DNA of 64,000 bases from Martinezella lusitana (GCF_900094565.1 NZ_FMAF01000021.1:1-64000), one strand, 5' to 3'; shown: positions 34,634 through 44,147, numbered from the stretch's first letter. Numbers and translations: made by a program. Notes: a model not told the origin generated them from the sequence alone.

Positions 34634-35547
34634 GCGCTGTCTCCTATAGCGGGACCGCGGCGAAGAAGGGTGTCGGCCGGAATGCCGACACCGCGCTGGG
34701 CGTGCTGTTGGTGTCCCCGATATTCATAACGATGGCGGCCCTCGTCTTCTATCCGATGACCCGGACGATGTGGGACAGCCTCCATCGGATCAACCCGATG
34801 CAAGCCGGGACGCCATTCGTCGGACTTGATAATTACACTCGAATGCTGTCCGACGCCCAGCTCGGCAGCACTTGGATGAATACGCTTATCTATGTTGTGC
34901 TGGCGGTTGTCGCCGAAACGGTATTTGGCGTCCTGGCCGCATCGTTAATCAACCAAATCAGGGTAGGTCGGCAGTGGGTGCTCGCGGCGGTCATACTACC
35001 GTGGGCTCTCCCGGGCGTCGTAAATTCGGTCATCTGGCTCTGGATATACCAGCCGGGCGCAGGCCTCCTGAATGGTATCCTGACATTTTTGGGACTGCCT
35101 TTCGAGAACCATGTCTGGTTCAATGACCGCACGAGTGCGATCATTGCCGTCACCGTCGTCCACGTGTGGCGGATGATGCCTTTAACGATCGTGATCGTAC
35201 TGGCGGCGATGCAAAGTATCCCGGCGCACCTTTACGAAGCAGCCCGTATCGACGGAGCGACACGACCACAGATGTTCGCTCTCGTCACGTTGCCGCTGGT
35301 ACGAAGCGCGATCGCTGTGTCGATGACCAACGCTACGGTGAATGCATTCAACCTCTTCGACGAGGCGTGGGTCTTAGGCGGATCAAGCCTGGAAACTCGG
35401 CCGATCCTTGTTCAGATCTATCTCGAGACATTCCAGAACTTGCGTTTCTCATATGGCATGGCCTTGTCGGTTGTCATCACCTTCGTCTCATTGCTCATCT
35501 CGCTCGTCTACGTTCTCCGGGTCTATCGCAACACGAGGTTCGATTGA
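34630..35547 (+). CDS. Sugar ABC transporter permease (MalF-type), 305 aa
   Basis: Membrane subunit of CUT1 transport. First helix VLLVSPIFITMAALVFYPMT, EAA loop HLYEAARIDGATRPQMFALV before TLPLVRSAI. The start overlaps the previous stop (ATGA) and the stop overlaps the next start. Confidence 0.92.
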   Translation: MSAVSYSGTAAKKGVGRNADTALGVLLVSPIFITMAALVFYPMTRTMWDSLHRINPMQAGTPFVGLDNYTRMLSDAQLGSTWMNTLIYVVLAVVAETVFGVLAASLINQIRVGRQWVLAAVILPWALPGVVNSVIWLWIYQPGAGLLNGILTFLGLPFENHVWFNDRTSAIIAVTVVHVWRMMPLTIVIVLAAMQSIPAHLYEAARIDGATRPQMFALVTLPLVRSAIAVSMTNATVNAFNLFDEAWVLGGSSLETRPILVQIYLETFQNLRFSYGMALSVVITFVSLLISLVYVLRVYRNTRFD

Positions 35548-36404
35548 TGAAAACATCGCTCCATCATCGTGTGATGATATGGACGGGCATCGCCGTTCTG
35601 CTGGTCTGGTCTCTCGGCCCGATCTACTGGACGGTCGCCAGTTCGGTAACGCCAACGGACGACTTCTCGGTCAGGCCGATCCATTTCTTCCCGCAGCATT
35701 TCACGTTCGCCCACTATTCTCGACTTCTCGGCATCAATGTCGACCGTATCGGAGGGGTCGAGGTATGGCGGCAGTTTCGACTGGCGCTTCTAAACAGCGT
35801 GATTACTTCGGCGGCCGCCACGCTTCTCTGCGTCGCGGTGTCCGCGCTCGGTGCCTATGCGTTCACTCGCATGCGCTTTCCCGGGCGTGACGTTCTCTTC
35901 GGACTGGTTGTGGCGACTCTTGCCGTTCCGGCTTACGCCGTTCTGATCCCGCTCTACCAGATCATGATCAAGATGCATCTCGTCGACACCTATGTCGGAG
36001 TTGCCCTTATTTACGTGTCTGCCTACCTGCCGCTGTCGCTCTGGCTGTTGCGCAGCGTGTTCGAGGCGTTGCCGCTGGCACTCGAAGAGGCGGCGCAGCT
36101 GGATGGGGCAGGGCGCTTGTACATCCTTTTCAAGATCGTACTCCCCCTTGCAGGCCCCGGTCTGACGGCAGCAGCGATCCTGACGTTTCTAGGGGCTTGG
36201 GGGCAGTACCTCGTGCCGCTCATTTTCTCGCCTCAGGCGACCAAGCCGTTGACGGTATTGATCCCTGAGTTCGTCACCAAGAACTTCATCGACTACGGGC
36301 TGATCACGGCCAGCGGTTCCATCGCGATCGTTATCCCGGCCTTGGTCGTCATCTTTCTCAACCGATATCTGGTCAGCGGATTGCTGGCAGGCTCGGTCAA
36401 GTAA
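35547..36404 (+). CDS. Sugar ABC transporter permease (MalG-type), 285 aa
   Basis: Second membrane subunit: helix 1 WTGIAVLLVWSLGPIYWTVA, EAA loop LALEEAAQLDGAGRLYILFK before IVLPLAGPGL, C-terminus YLVSGLLAGSVK. The correct ATG at 35547 overlaps the previous stop by one base; the frame is open further upstream only because it shadows the preceding gene. Confidence 0.9.
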   Translation: MKTSLHHRVMIWTGIAVLLVWSLGPIYWTVASSVTPTDDFSVRPIHFFPQHFTFAHYSRLLGINVDRIGGVEVWRQFRLALLNSVITSAAATLLCVAVSALGAYAFTRMRFPGRDVLFGLVVATLAVPAYAVLIPLYQIMIKMHLVDTYVGVALIYVSAYLPLSLWLLRSVFEALPLALEEAAQLDGAGRLYILFKIVLPLAGPGLTAAAILTFLGAWGQYLVPLIFSPQATKPLTVLIPEFVTKNFIDYGLITASGSIAIVIPALVVIFLNRYLVSGLLAGSVK

Positions 36405-36415
36405 TCGGAGCTAAA

Positions 36416-37369
36416 ATGAACACCACCGAAAAAGTCATCCGCGAGCAGTTTCCATTTTGGGAAAAGGCGCGGGGTGCGAACAGTGCGACTGCCAGACAGG
36501 ACGTCCTCGTTTACGTGGGATGCGGAACATCCTACTACCTCGCCATGTCGCTTGCCGCCTACGCGAACCGCGCCGGCCGCCGAGCTATCGCGGTTCCCGG
36601 TGCCGAATGGCTCAACCGACCCTCCTACTTTTGGTCCGACTGGAAGAACACCCATGTCGTTGCGATCTCTCGCAGCGGTGAAACGACCGAAACCGTTGCC
36701 GCCGCGAAAAACAGCCGGGAAAACGGCGCCTTCGTGACGGCACTCACCGTCGAGGCGGACAGTACGCTTGCCAAGAACAGCGATTCGGTTGTCACATCGC
36801 CGACGCATGCAGAGGAAGGTATCGTCATGACCGCCTCCGCGAGCTTGATGCTCTTGCTCGGTCTGCAGATGGTAGGCTCCGAAATCCCCGCATCGATCGT
36901 CGCTTCTGCCCAAACTCTTGCAGAGAAGCTGGATGAAGTCCTCGACTATGAAGTTCTGGACCGCGGCCATTTTGTCTTCCTCGGTGGCGGTCCCTTGTTC
37001 GGTATCGCTTCGGAGGGCGCGCTGAAGCTTTTGGAAATGAGCCAGGTTATGACGCAACCGTTTCATCCCCTCGAGTACAGACATGGCCCGATCAGCCTCG
37101 TCGACGCCAAGACGGCAGCCGTCATGCTCTACAGCACCGATCAGAAGGATGCGGAAATGAAGCTTGTCGAGGAGCTGCGCGAAAAGGGTGCCTTCGTGAT
37201 CGGGATCGGCGGTCCGGGCGATATCGAACTCGCGGTCGACTTCGATCTGTCGCTTGCGGGCCTGGCTCTCCTGCCTGCGCTTCAGATCCTCGGAGAGCGG
37301 GTCGCGCAGTCCCGCGGCATCGACACCGTCCAGCCAAGGCACCTCACGAAGGTTGTGAAGCTGGCATGA
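36416..37369 (+). CDS. SIS-domain sugar isomerase/deaminase (AgaS-like), 317 aa
   Basis: Two SIS phosphosugar-binding domains: domain 1 with VYVGCGTSYYLAMSLAA and ISRSGETTETVAA, domain 2 with FVFLGGGPLFGIASEGALKL and HPLEYRHGPISLVD. The order fits GlmS-type isomerases and AgaS, which converts galactosamine 6-phosphate to tagatose 6-phosphate and ammonia. GGAGC precedes the ATG; it overlaps gatZ-like by 4 bases. Confidence 0.85.
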   Translation: MNTTEKVIREQFPFWEKARGANSATARQDVLVYVGCGTSYYLAMSLAAYANRAGRRAIAVPGAEWLNRPSYFWSDWKNTHVVAISRSGETTETVAAAKNSRENGAFVTALTVEADSTLAKNSDSVVTSPTHAEEGIVMTASASLMLLLGLQMVGSEIPASIVASAQTLAEKLDEVLDYEVLDRGHFVFLGGGPLFGIASEGALKLLEMSQVMTQPFHPLEYRHGPISLVDAKTAAVMLYSTDQKDAEMKLVEELREKGAFVIGIGGPGDIELAVDFDLSLAGLALLPALQILGERVAQSRGIDTVQPRHLTKVVKLA

Positions 37370-38679
37370 GCAAGATCGTCGACCAGAACCGGAAAATTGC
37401 GTTCTCCAAGCTTTTCGGCGAACGGAAGCGAGAGTTGCCACGCGGCATCGTTTCCGTTTGCTCCGCACACCCGCTCGTCGTCGAGGCCGCGCTACGGCGC
37501 GCCTCTGACGAGGGCAGCGTTGCCTTGATCGAGGCCACCTGCAATCAGGTCAACCAGGAAGGCGGCTACACGGGGATGACACCGGCGGCTTTCCGCAGGT
37601 TCATCGACAGGATAGCCGAAAAGATCGGCTTCCGTCCAGAAAACATAATTTTCGGCGGCGATCATCTCGGACCCAACCCGTGGGGGAAGCTCACCGCCGA
37701 AGAAGCGATGTCGCGGGCTGAGAAGATGGTGGAAGCCTATGTCGAGGCGGGCTTCGAAAAGTTGCACCTCGACACCTCAATGGGATGCGCCGGGGAAGCA
37801 GCGGCTTTGCCTGATGAACTGACCGCCGAGCGGGCGGCACGGCTTGCGAAAGCAGCAGAGGACGCAGCGCGACGCGCCGGTCGCCGACCGCCTGTCTATA
37901 TCATCGGAACCGAAGTTCCGCCTCCCGGCGGCGCGACACATGCGATCGAGGAACTCGAAGTGACGAGGTCAGAAGCAGCGGCGAAGACGCTGGCTGTGCA
38001 CGCGGCCGCATTCGACGAGGCGGCCGTCCCGGAGGCGATGGACCGGGTCATAGGGATCGTCGTTCAGCCCGGTGTCGAATTCGGAAATGCGAACGTGGTC
38101 TTGTATAAACCTGAAAAGGCCCGCGAACTTGCATCCAGACTCAATCGTATGCCGGGTTTGCTATTCGAGGCCCATTCTACGGATTATCAGACCGCTGAGG
38201 GACTTTCCTCCCTCGTCGATGACGGATTTGCGATCCTGAAAGTCGGACCCGGTCTGACCTTCGCACTGCGGGAAGCGTTTTACGCTCTTGATGCGATCCG
38301 AGCCATTCTCTTGCCGGAGCGTACCGCAGGCAATTTGCCAGCAGAGATGGAAGCGATCATGGTAGGCCAGCCGCAGCATTGGTCGCGCCATTATCATGGT
38401 TCCAGCGATGAGATGCGATTGCAACGGCACTTCAGCTACAGCGACCGCATTCGCTATTACTGGCCAGAGAGCGAGGCACTGCGCGCGGTGGAAAGCTTGT
38501 TTGCAGAGCTTCCCGATACAATCCCTGAAACCCTCATAAGCCAGCACCTGGCTCGTGTTTACCCAGACGTTGTAGCGGGACGGGTACCGCCGCGAGCGAG
38601 GGATCTCTGCCTCGCAGCGATCGACAGCGCGTTAGCGCCCTATTCGGTGGCAACGGCCACTACTCGTCAGTTGCGATAA
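37366..38679 (+). CDS. GatZ/KbaZ-like protein, probable tagatose 6-phosphate 4-epimerase, 437 aa
   Basis: Full-length member of the GatZ/KbaZ family: RGIVSVCSAHPLVVEAALRR, LIEATCNQVNQEGGYTGMTP, FGGDHLGPNPWGKL, LHLDTSMGCAG and a C-terminal QRHFSYSDRIRYYWPE. In enterobacteria it is the non-catalytic subunit of tagatose-bisphosphate aldolase; in Agrobacterium a GatZ homologue acts as tagatose 6-phosphate 4-epimerase. No KbaY/GatY catalytic partner is encoded nearby, which favours the epimerase role: the AgaS product would become fructose 6-phosphate. Confidence 0.88.
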   Translation: MSKIVDQNRKIAFSKLFGERKRELPRGIVSVCSAHPLVVEAALRRASDEGSVALIEATCNQVNQEGGYTGMTPAAFRRFIDRIAEKIGFRPENIIFGGDHLGPNPWGKLTAEEAMSRAEKMVEAYVEAGFEKLHLDTSMGCAGEAAALPDELTAERAARLAKAAEDAARRAGRRPPVYIIGTEVPPPGGATHAIEELEVTRSEAAAKTLAVHAAAFDEAAVPEAMDRVIGIVVQPGVEFGNANVVLYKPEKARELASRLNRMPGLLFEAHSTDYQTAEGLSSLVDDGFAILKVGPGLTFALREAFYALDAIRAILLPERTAGNLPAEMEAIMVGQPQHWSRHYHGSSDEMRLQRHFSYSDRIRYYWPESEALRAVESLFAELPDTIPETLISQHLARVYPDVVAGRVPPRARDLCLAAIDSALAPYSVATATTRQLR

Positions 38680-38720
38680 GCGCAGCCCTCGCCGCAAAAG
38701 CGTTCAAACCGGAGATACCC

Positions 38721-39779
38721 ATGGCGTCAGTCAGCGTCGCGAATGCTCGCAAGAGTTATGGCCACCACGAGATCCTTCACGGGGTCGACATTGATATCCA
38801 GGACGGCGAATTTGTCATCCTCGTCGGCCCGTCGGGGTGCGGGAAATCCACGCTTCTGCGGATGATTGCTGGGCTCGAAGAGATTTCCGATGGGCGAATC
38901 TCCATCGGAGGTCGCGTCGTCAACGACGTGGCGCCAAAGGAAAGGGACATTGCGATGGTGTTCCAGTCATATGCTCTTTATCCTCATATGACCGTCGAGG
39001 AGAACATGGGGTTCTCGCTCAGACTGGCAAAAGCTCCTAAAGACCAGATCAAGGCGCGCGTTCGAGAAGCAGCCGAGATATTGAGCCTCGAACATCTTCT
39101 CGAACGCCATCCCCGCAACCTGTCAGGAGGACAGCGCCAGCGCGTCGCGATGGGTCGAGCTATCGTTCGCAATCCGCAAGTGTTCCTTTTCGACGAGCCG
39201 CTTTCCAATCTCGATGCGAAGCTACGCGTGCAGATGCGCTCGGAAATAAAACAGCTGCACCAGCGGTTGAGGACGACCACGATCTACGTGACGCACGATC
39301 AGATCGAGGCGATGACCATGGCCGATAAGATCGTTGTGATGCGTGATGGCTACGTGGAGCAGATCGGTTCGCCCCTCGACCTCTACGACCGCCCGGAGAA
39401 CCTTTTCGTCGCTGGGTTCATCGGCTCACCCGGAATGAACTTCATCAAGGGCAAGAGCATGGGGGGCAGCTTTGTTTCAAACGATGATGTCACACTTCCG
39501 TTGCCTCCGGGGATTTCGGTTCATGATAGCCACGAGATCACTTATGGCATACGACCCGAGCACCTTGGCGTGGAGGGCGACGGCTTGAACGGCGAGGTCG
39601 TGCTTGTCGAACCGACCGGTGCCGAGACGCAAGTGACCGTGAAAGTCGGGCCTGACCAGATGATTGCAAGTGTTAGGGAGCGCCTTGACCTTAGAGCCGG
39701 CGATCATATCAAATTGTCGCCCAATCTCGCGAAGGTGCATTTGTTCGACTCGGTGAGTGGAACGCGGCTTACGTCGTAA
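38721..39779 (+). CDS. Sugar ABC transporter ATP-binding protein (UgpC/MsmX type), 352 aa
   Basis: Walker A GPSGCGKSTLL, Q-loop VFQSYALYPHMTV, signature LSGGQRQRVAMGRAI, Walker B VFLFDEPLSNLDAKL, switch His VTHDQIEAM and a TOBE domain with GIRPEHLGV. It energises the permeases at 34630-36404. The gene follows gatZ-like by 41 bases, the last intact gene of the operon. Confidence 0.93.
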   Translation: MASVSVANARKSYGHHEILHGVDIDIQDGEFVILVGPSGCGKSTLLRMIAGLEEISDGRISIGGRVVNDVAPKERDIAMVFQSYALYPHMTVEENMGFSLRLAKAPKDQIKARVREAAEILSLEHLLERHPRNLSGGQRQRVAMGRAIVRNPQVFLFDEPLSNLDAKLRVQMRSEIKQLHQRLRTTTIYVTHDQIEAMTMADKIVVMRDGYVEQIGSPLDLYDRPENLFVAGFIGSPGMNFIKGKSMGGSFVSNDDVTLPLPPGISVHDSHEITYGIRPEHLGVEGDGLNGEVVLVEPTGAETQVTVKVGPDQMIASVRERLDLRAGDHIKLSPNLAKVHLFDSVSGTRLTS

Positions 39780-39811
39780 ATGTATCCGCTTGCCGGCTAT
39801 GGGAGATCATA

Positions 39812-39953
39812 TTGAATAAGATCCTAGTTATCGGAGAAGTCCTCGTCGAGATCGTCGCGCTCGAAAAAGGCTATGGCTTCCGATCTCCCATGAACCTAGT
39901 CGGCCCGTTCCCGTCCGGTGCGCCACCGATTTTCATCGACCCAGCCGCAAAAC
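39812..39953 (+). pseudogene. PfkB-family sugar kinase (tagatose kinase-like), truncated by insertion
   Basis: Starting at a TTG, the frame reads KILVIGEVLVEIVALEKGYG then PFPSGAPPIFIDPAAK, the N-terminus of PfkB kinases of the type found in rhizobial tagatose/galactitol loci. After about 47 residues, at base 39953, it runs into GGTTCTGTCGCAAA, an IS6-type terminal repeat, and the kinase sequence stops. The remainder is not found on the other side of the insertion sequences. It was the last gene of the amino-sugar operon. Confidence 0.75.
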
Positions 39954-40075
39954 GGTTCTGTCGCAAACAGGTAGCGAACCGACCGCCGGCATTGGGATCC
40001 GTGATTTTCTGCCCTGTTTCCCTGCAAACCGTGTCTTGGTGAGGCGAAGGGTATCCAACTCTTCGGGTCCGAAAA
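39954..40075. mobile_element. Remnant with an IS6-type end
   Basis: Begins with GGTTCTGTCGCAAA, very close to the terminal repeat of IS26/IS6-type elements, exactly where the PfkB similarity stops. About 120 bases later the next IS begins. Its transposase is absent, so only an end is left. I could not find a matching opposite end downstream. Confidence 0.45.
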
Positions 40076-40102
40076 CGGTATTGCCAAGTTGTTTGAGGCT
40101 GG
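40076..40102 (+). repeat. IS6-family left terminal inverted repeat
   Basis: CGGTATTGCC then AAGTTGTTTGAGGCTGG; pairs with 40859-40885. Confidence 0.8.
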
Positions 40103-40128
40103 TCGCGTGCCATCACGGGGCGGCTATT

Positions 40129-40837
40129 TTACGCCGCCATTTCAGCGGTGTACCCGGCCCACAGGCCGAATGCGTAATCCGTGCATGGCGGTATGAAATG
40201 GCGGTAAGACTATAGCGGCGAGGGGGGAAGATCGTATTGATTTGGTCATGAGCTGACAGGAAGCGTTGCGCCTGACGAGGCGATTTGAACCGCCCCATGA
40301 TCTTCTCGCGTTTTCGGGTCAACCGGTGCGAGTTTTCAATTCTGTTGTTCAAGCCCTCATGCGCCCGATGATCGGCATCCGGCGCCAGGGTCTGTATAAG
40401 CTTGACGTAGCTGCCAAGCTTGTCCGTCACGACGACGCGCGCCTCGCGAAATTGCCTGACCAGTCCGGAGAAGAAACGCTTGGCCGCCTTGGTGTTGCGG
40501 CGCCGCTGAACCAAGATGTCGAGCACATCGCCATCAGCATCGATCGCCCGCCAGAGCCAGACTTCTGTCCGCCGATTGCAATGACGGCCTCATCCATATG
40601 CCACTTGTCATTTGGCTTGGGGCGGTCCCTGCGAATGCAGGTGGCAAAATGGCGGTCAAAGCGATTAATCCATAATCGAACAGTTTCCCGGCTGACGATC
40701 ACGCCGCATTCAGCAAGCAGGTCTTCCACATCCGCCGTGCTCAGCGAAAACCGGTAATAGGCCCACATCGCATAAGCAACAATCTCACGCGGAAAGCGAA
40801 ACCCCTTCAACCGGGGAAAAAGGCGCGGCAATTTCAT
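40129..40837 (-). pseudogene. IS6-family transposase, two frameshifts
   Basis: The N-terminal part (FPREIVAYAMWAYYRFSLST, ADVEDLLAECGVIVSRETVR, NDKWHMDEAVIAIGG) carries the first Asp of the DDE triad. One missing T near 40562 shifts AKFWLWR-type sequence out of frame; the rest (VLDILVQRRRNTKAAKRFFS, VVVTDKLGSYVKLI, NNRIENSHRLTRKREKIMGR) contains the second Asp and the Glu. A second lost base near 40181 destroys the natural C-terminus DYAFGLWAGYTAEMAA. Read with both corrections the protein would be about 235 residues, full length for the family. Confidence 0.88.
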
Positions 40838-40858
40838 TGCGCCTCGATACCTGACACG

Positions 40859-40885
40859 CCAGCCTCAAACAACTTGGCAGTACCG
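40859..40885 (-). repeat. IS6-family right terminal inverted repeat
   Basis: Reverse complement of 40076-40102 with one substitution (C for T at position 6). Confidence 0.8.
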
Positions 40886-41087
40886 ATCCGGCAGGTGATG
40901 AGCCGGCTTCCGCCGGAATTCCCCTCAGATCGGCTCGTGAGAATAGCGCGGCTTTCCGCCGGGCTTGATCTGTGGAGGCCCGCAAACTGGTTTGCAGCTC
41001 TGGCTTTGCGGCCGCTCTGATCAGTGGAAAGTCGAGCGCTCGATGACTGGGCGCTCATGTCAAACCCCAATTGAAGAGGGAATATGT

Positions 41088-41408
41088 ATGCGTAGAAGCT
41101 TCATATCGACTGCGGACGTGGTGGATATCCTGTCCATCCAAAGGGTTTTGAGCCGGGTTGGATCGTATGCCGATCAAAAGCGATGGGAAGATCACCGCCA
41201 ACTTTTTTCGGATGAGGTGGTCATTGATTTCGGAGGTGTCAAACCGTCGCAGATCATTAGCTCCGATAATCCGATGAAATGGAACAAGGAGTCCTATAAG
41301 GGCGTGAAGACCCAACACACGTTCACAAACCAGGATGTGGAGATTATGGGCGATACCGCGACAGCTACCTCAATCTGTGCAACATATGCTGCAGCTAGCA
41401 GAGCTTGA
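41088..41408 (+). pseudogene. SnoaL/NTF2-like protein, 3' end frameshifted
   Basis: The start (MRRSFISTADVVDILSIQRV, ADQKRWEDHRQLFSDEVVID) and HTFTNQDVEIMGDTATATS are those of the SnoaL-like NTF2-fold family of small hydrolases/isomerases. The frame then ends prematurely at 41408 (ATYAAASRA), while another frame continues with AELDDYLVWDLSLKFEMQM, so the C-terminal strands are lost or frameshifted. GAGGG lies before the ATG. It may be a damaged relative of steroid-isomerase or dehydratase-like enzymes. Confidence 0.6.
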
Positions 41409-41569
41409 CGATTATCTTGTCTGGGATCTGTCCCTTAAGTTCGAAATGCAGATGTAAATAATGCGCCTGTCCATCGCCGCCGCGACTTATGCTCCTACGC
41501 CGCTGCGTTTGATGTTTGAGCTCCATTGGTGATAGGTTCAAAGCTATCCAGCTGGAGCATCACCGACTT

Positions 41570-41809
41570 CTACCCTGCTGATGCTCGTTCGACGTAACGC
41601 AAAATTCTGGTGACGGTTGACCGACTAACACCTGCCTCTCGGACGATACAATCCGTTGACTTACCTTCGGCCTTCAGCCGCAATACGTCGTCGGATTTGT
41701 GTCTCATGGCGAAAGCTGACGAATCACGTGCCACCCGCGTGCCGAGGGAGAGGGAGACTGTATTTTCGATCGCTGAGGTTTCGTAATCCTCGGTCTTAAC
41801 GGGCGCCAT
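41570..41809 (-). CDS. Small HTH protein (resolvase C-terminus-like), 79 aa
   Basis: The C-terminal half, VLRLKAEGKSTDCIVREAGV then SRSTVTRILRYVERASAG, is a helix-turn-helix of the type at the end of serine recombinases (Hin-like HTH). The N-terminal part is unremarkable. AAGGAG six bases before the ATG at 41809 supports translation as a free-standing protein; the upstream in-frame extension lacks a ribosome binding site. It could be a relic of a resolvase or a small regulator. Confidence 0.5.
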   Translation of the reverse strand: MAPVKTEDYETSAIENTVSLSLGTRVARDSSAFAMRHKSDDVLRLKAEGKSTDCIVREAGVSRSTVTRILRYVERASAG

Positions 41810-42085
41810 AACAAGCTCCTTTGCAATCATTGGACTGTCAGAATTAATGACGCCGATGTTGCTGCGAGTAAATTCAGATCTTAGGAGTATCTGATGCAAG
41901 CTTTATTCGGTACGGACGCTGAGGCACGCATACCGGCCTCGTTGCAATACTAGTGAGCCGCGTACAAATAACTTACTCTGGAACCGACGCCATTTGAAAT
42001 GCCGTCTTTTGTAAGTATGCGGATTCCGACGTGAAGCCGGCCGGCATTCCGATCAAAGACCGGCACGCCCGAAGAATATCGACCG

Positions 42086-42607
42086 ATGTTCGAAGTGAAC
42101 GTTTTTGGTCTTGTCGAAACTACAAAAGCAGCCTTGTCCATCCTGCGACGTTCGAGGGGAACGATCGTCAACATGTCGTCCGGCGCAGGGATCGCGGGCA
42201 GCGGCGGCGGCGGATATTACAATGCCGCAAAGTTTGCCGTGGAAGGGATTTCCGAAGCGCTCGCCGGCGAGCTGAAGCAGTTCGGCGTCCGCGTACTGAT
42301 CGTTGAGCCTGGGCCGTTTCGCACCGATTTCCTTGGACGTTCGATCACGATGGTGGCCAATGAGATGCCGGAATACGCCGCGAGCTCGCGCAAGCATTAT
42401 CGCGAAACCAACAACGGTAATCAGGCAGGCGATCCCGAAAAGGCGATCGCGGTGATCGTGCAAGCGGTTGATGCCGATAACGCCCCGCTTCATCTGCCCC
42501 TCGGCCCCGTCGCACATTCGATTGCTGAGCGAAAGCTGGCTTCCTTCCGCAGTGATATCGACGCCTGGCGCGAGATCACGATCGCCACCGATTTCGACGA
42601 GCCTTGA
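42086..42607 (+). pseudogene. Short-chain dehydrogenase/reductase, N-terminally truncated
   Basis: From about 42062 the sequence reads GTPEEYRPMFEVNVFGLVET, GTIVNMSSGAGIAGSGGGGY, YYNAAKFAVEGISEALAGEL and VRVLIVEPGPFRTDF: the SDR core with catalytic Ser and the YxxxK motif (YNAAK). The N-terminal TGxxxGIG NAD(P)-binding motif and about 80 residues are missing, so the enzyme cannot bind its cofactor normally. The region before it (41810-42061) shows no similarity. Confidence 0.75.
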
Positions 42608-42658
42608 GCGCTAGTCGCAACCTCTGTTTTGAACTTCAACATCGACTGGAAAATTATC

Positions 42659-43507
42659 ATGATCGCAGCTTTGAAGGGGTTTACCCAGCAGCTGGTGCCG
42701 GTGAATGGCATCAAGATTAATGCCGTCACGGGGGGCTCCGGTCCGCCGATCCTTCTGCTTCACGGCTGGCCGGAAACATGGTGGGAATGGCACCATGTGA
42801 TGCCGTTGCTGGCCGAGCATTTCAGCGTGGTGGCCATGGATCTGCGCGGCGCGGGTTTTTCCGATTGCCCGCTTGACGGCTATCACAAGGCGACGATGGC
42901 GCGCGACGCGCACAAGGTCATGATCGCCCTTGGGCATGAACGCTACGCCGTGTGCGGTCATGACATTGGTGGAATGGTGGCGTTGCCCCAGGCCGCCATT
43001 TATCGGGAAGCTGTTACCCACCTGGCCGTCTTGGACGTTCCGCTCCCCGGCTGGACACAATGGGAGGCGATGACTGCAAGGATTTGGCACCTCGGTTTTC
43101 ATATGAACCGGGATCTACCCGAACGCCTGATTTATGGCCGTGAATATGACTATGTTTCGAGCTTCATGGCGGAGCGGTTCTACGATCACAGCACGTTCGG
43201 TCCGGCGGCCATCGAGATCTACGCGAAAGCCATGGCCCTTCCTGGCCGCACGCGCGGCGGCATGGAATGGTATCGTACCCTCGCCGCAGACCATGCGGCC
43301 GCGCTCGAGTACAAGAAGAAACCGCTCGAGATACCGGTTCTCGGGCTCGGCGGGGAACAGCGCTTCGGTGCGCATATGGTCCCGATGCTTCAGGAGTTTG
43401 CCAGCAATGTGACAGGCGGCTCAATTGCGCGGTGCAGCCACTATGTCGCGGACGAGCGGCCGGATGAAGTAGCGGCCGCTCTGATCGATTTCCTCAAGGC
43501 CAGTTGA
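42659..43507 (+). CDS. Alpha/beta-hydrolase (epoxide hydrolase-like), 282 aa
   Basis: Oxyanion motif HGWPETWWEWHHVMPLL, VVAMDLRGAGFSDCPLDGYH, nucleophile elbow VCGHDIGGMVAL with Asp in place of Ser (as in epoxide hydrolases and haloalkane dehalogenases), and a final active-site His in CSHYVADERPDEVA. Length is normal and no break was seen, so unlike its neighbours this gene looks intact. The ATG at 42659 has no strong ribosome binding site. It probably opens an epoxide or a similar small electrophile. Confidence 0.82.
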   Translation: MIAALKGFTQQLVPVNGIKINAVTGGSGPPILLLHGWPETWWEWHHVMPLLAEHFSVVAMDLRGAGFSDCPLDGYHKATMARDAHKVMIALGHERYAVCGHDIGGMVALPQAAIYREAVTHLAVLDVPLPGWTQWEAMTARIWHLGFHMNRDLPERLIYGREYDYVSSFMAERFYDHSTFGPAAIEIYAKAMALPGRTRGGMEWYRTLAADHAAALEYKKKPLEIPVLGLGGEQRFGAHMVPMLQEFASNVTGGSIARCSHYVADERPDEVAAALIDFLKAS

Positions 43508-43610
43508 AATTTTTCGGCCGCCCCGTCGCGGGCGCGCGGAGCACGACATTGCAGGCGATTTTCGCCCGCAACTATTGCGTTCGTCGATTCAACAAGAAAG
43601 GAAAACTACT

Positions 43611-44136
43611 ATGACCACACCTGTCGTTCGCGCCGTTAATCATATCGGCATCACGGTGCCCGACATCGAAGCAGCAAAATCGTTTCTGGTGGAAGCGTTT
43701 GGCGGCCAGGTGATCTACCAGTCCTTCGGACCGCAGGATCCGCCGCGGTAGGGACCCGAGTTCGAGCGGGCCACTGGCGCTTTCCCTGGAACGGTCGTGC
43801 GTGCACAGGCGATGGTTAAGATCGGAACCGGACCGGACATCGAGCTCTTCGAAATGCACGGCCCCGAACAAGCCCAGCCCGTCCGGCCGAGCGACTTCGG
43901 CATTACGCACTTCGGGGTCTACACCGACGACATCGACGCATCGGTGGAGCGCTTCGAAAAGGCTGGAGGCACGTCTCTTACCGCACCGCGCGCTATTCCC
44001 TACGCAACGGAAAAAGGTGCTGGAAACAAGGTGTGCTACTGCCGCGTGCCTTGGGGCACGGACGATTGAGTTCATCACCACTCCCAACCGCATGGCCTAC
44101 CATGACCAGACGGATCTGCGCCGGTGGCAGGACTAG
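43611..44136 (+). pseudogene. VOC-family (glyoxalase-like) gene with nonsense codon and frameshift
   Basis: A good AAAGGA site and MTTPVVRAVNHIGITVPDIE start a VOC protein. A TAG at 43749 interrupts it in frame, after QSFGPQDPPR; the same frame then resumes with ATGAFPGTVVRAQAMVKIGT and THFGVYTDDIDASVERFEKA. Near 44060 an extra G shifts the end (TIEFITTPNRMAYHDQTDLR) out of frame. Removing both defects would restore about 175 residues. Confidence 0.85.
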
Positions 44137-44147
44137 GACAGAGCGGT

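Larger units (their letters stand above)
40076..40885 (-). mobile_element. IS6-family insertion sequence, inactive copy
   Basis: Bounded by 27-base inverted repeats (40076-40102 and 40859-40885) differing at one position. The single transposase gene is frameshifted twice. The 8 bases on either side do not match, so no target duplication remains, consistent with later recombination or replicative joining. Confidence 0.8.
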
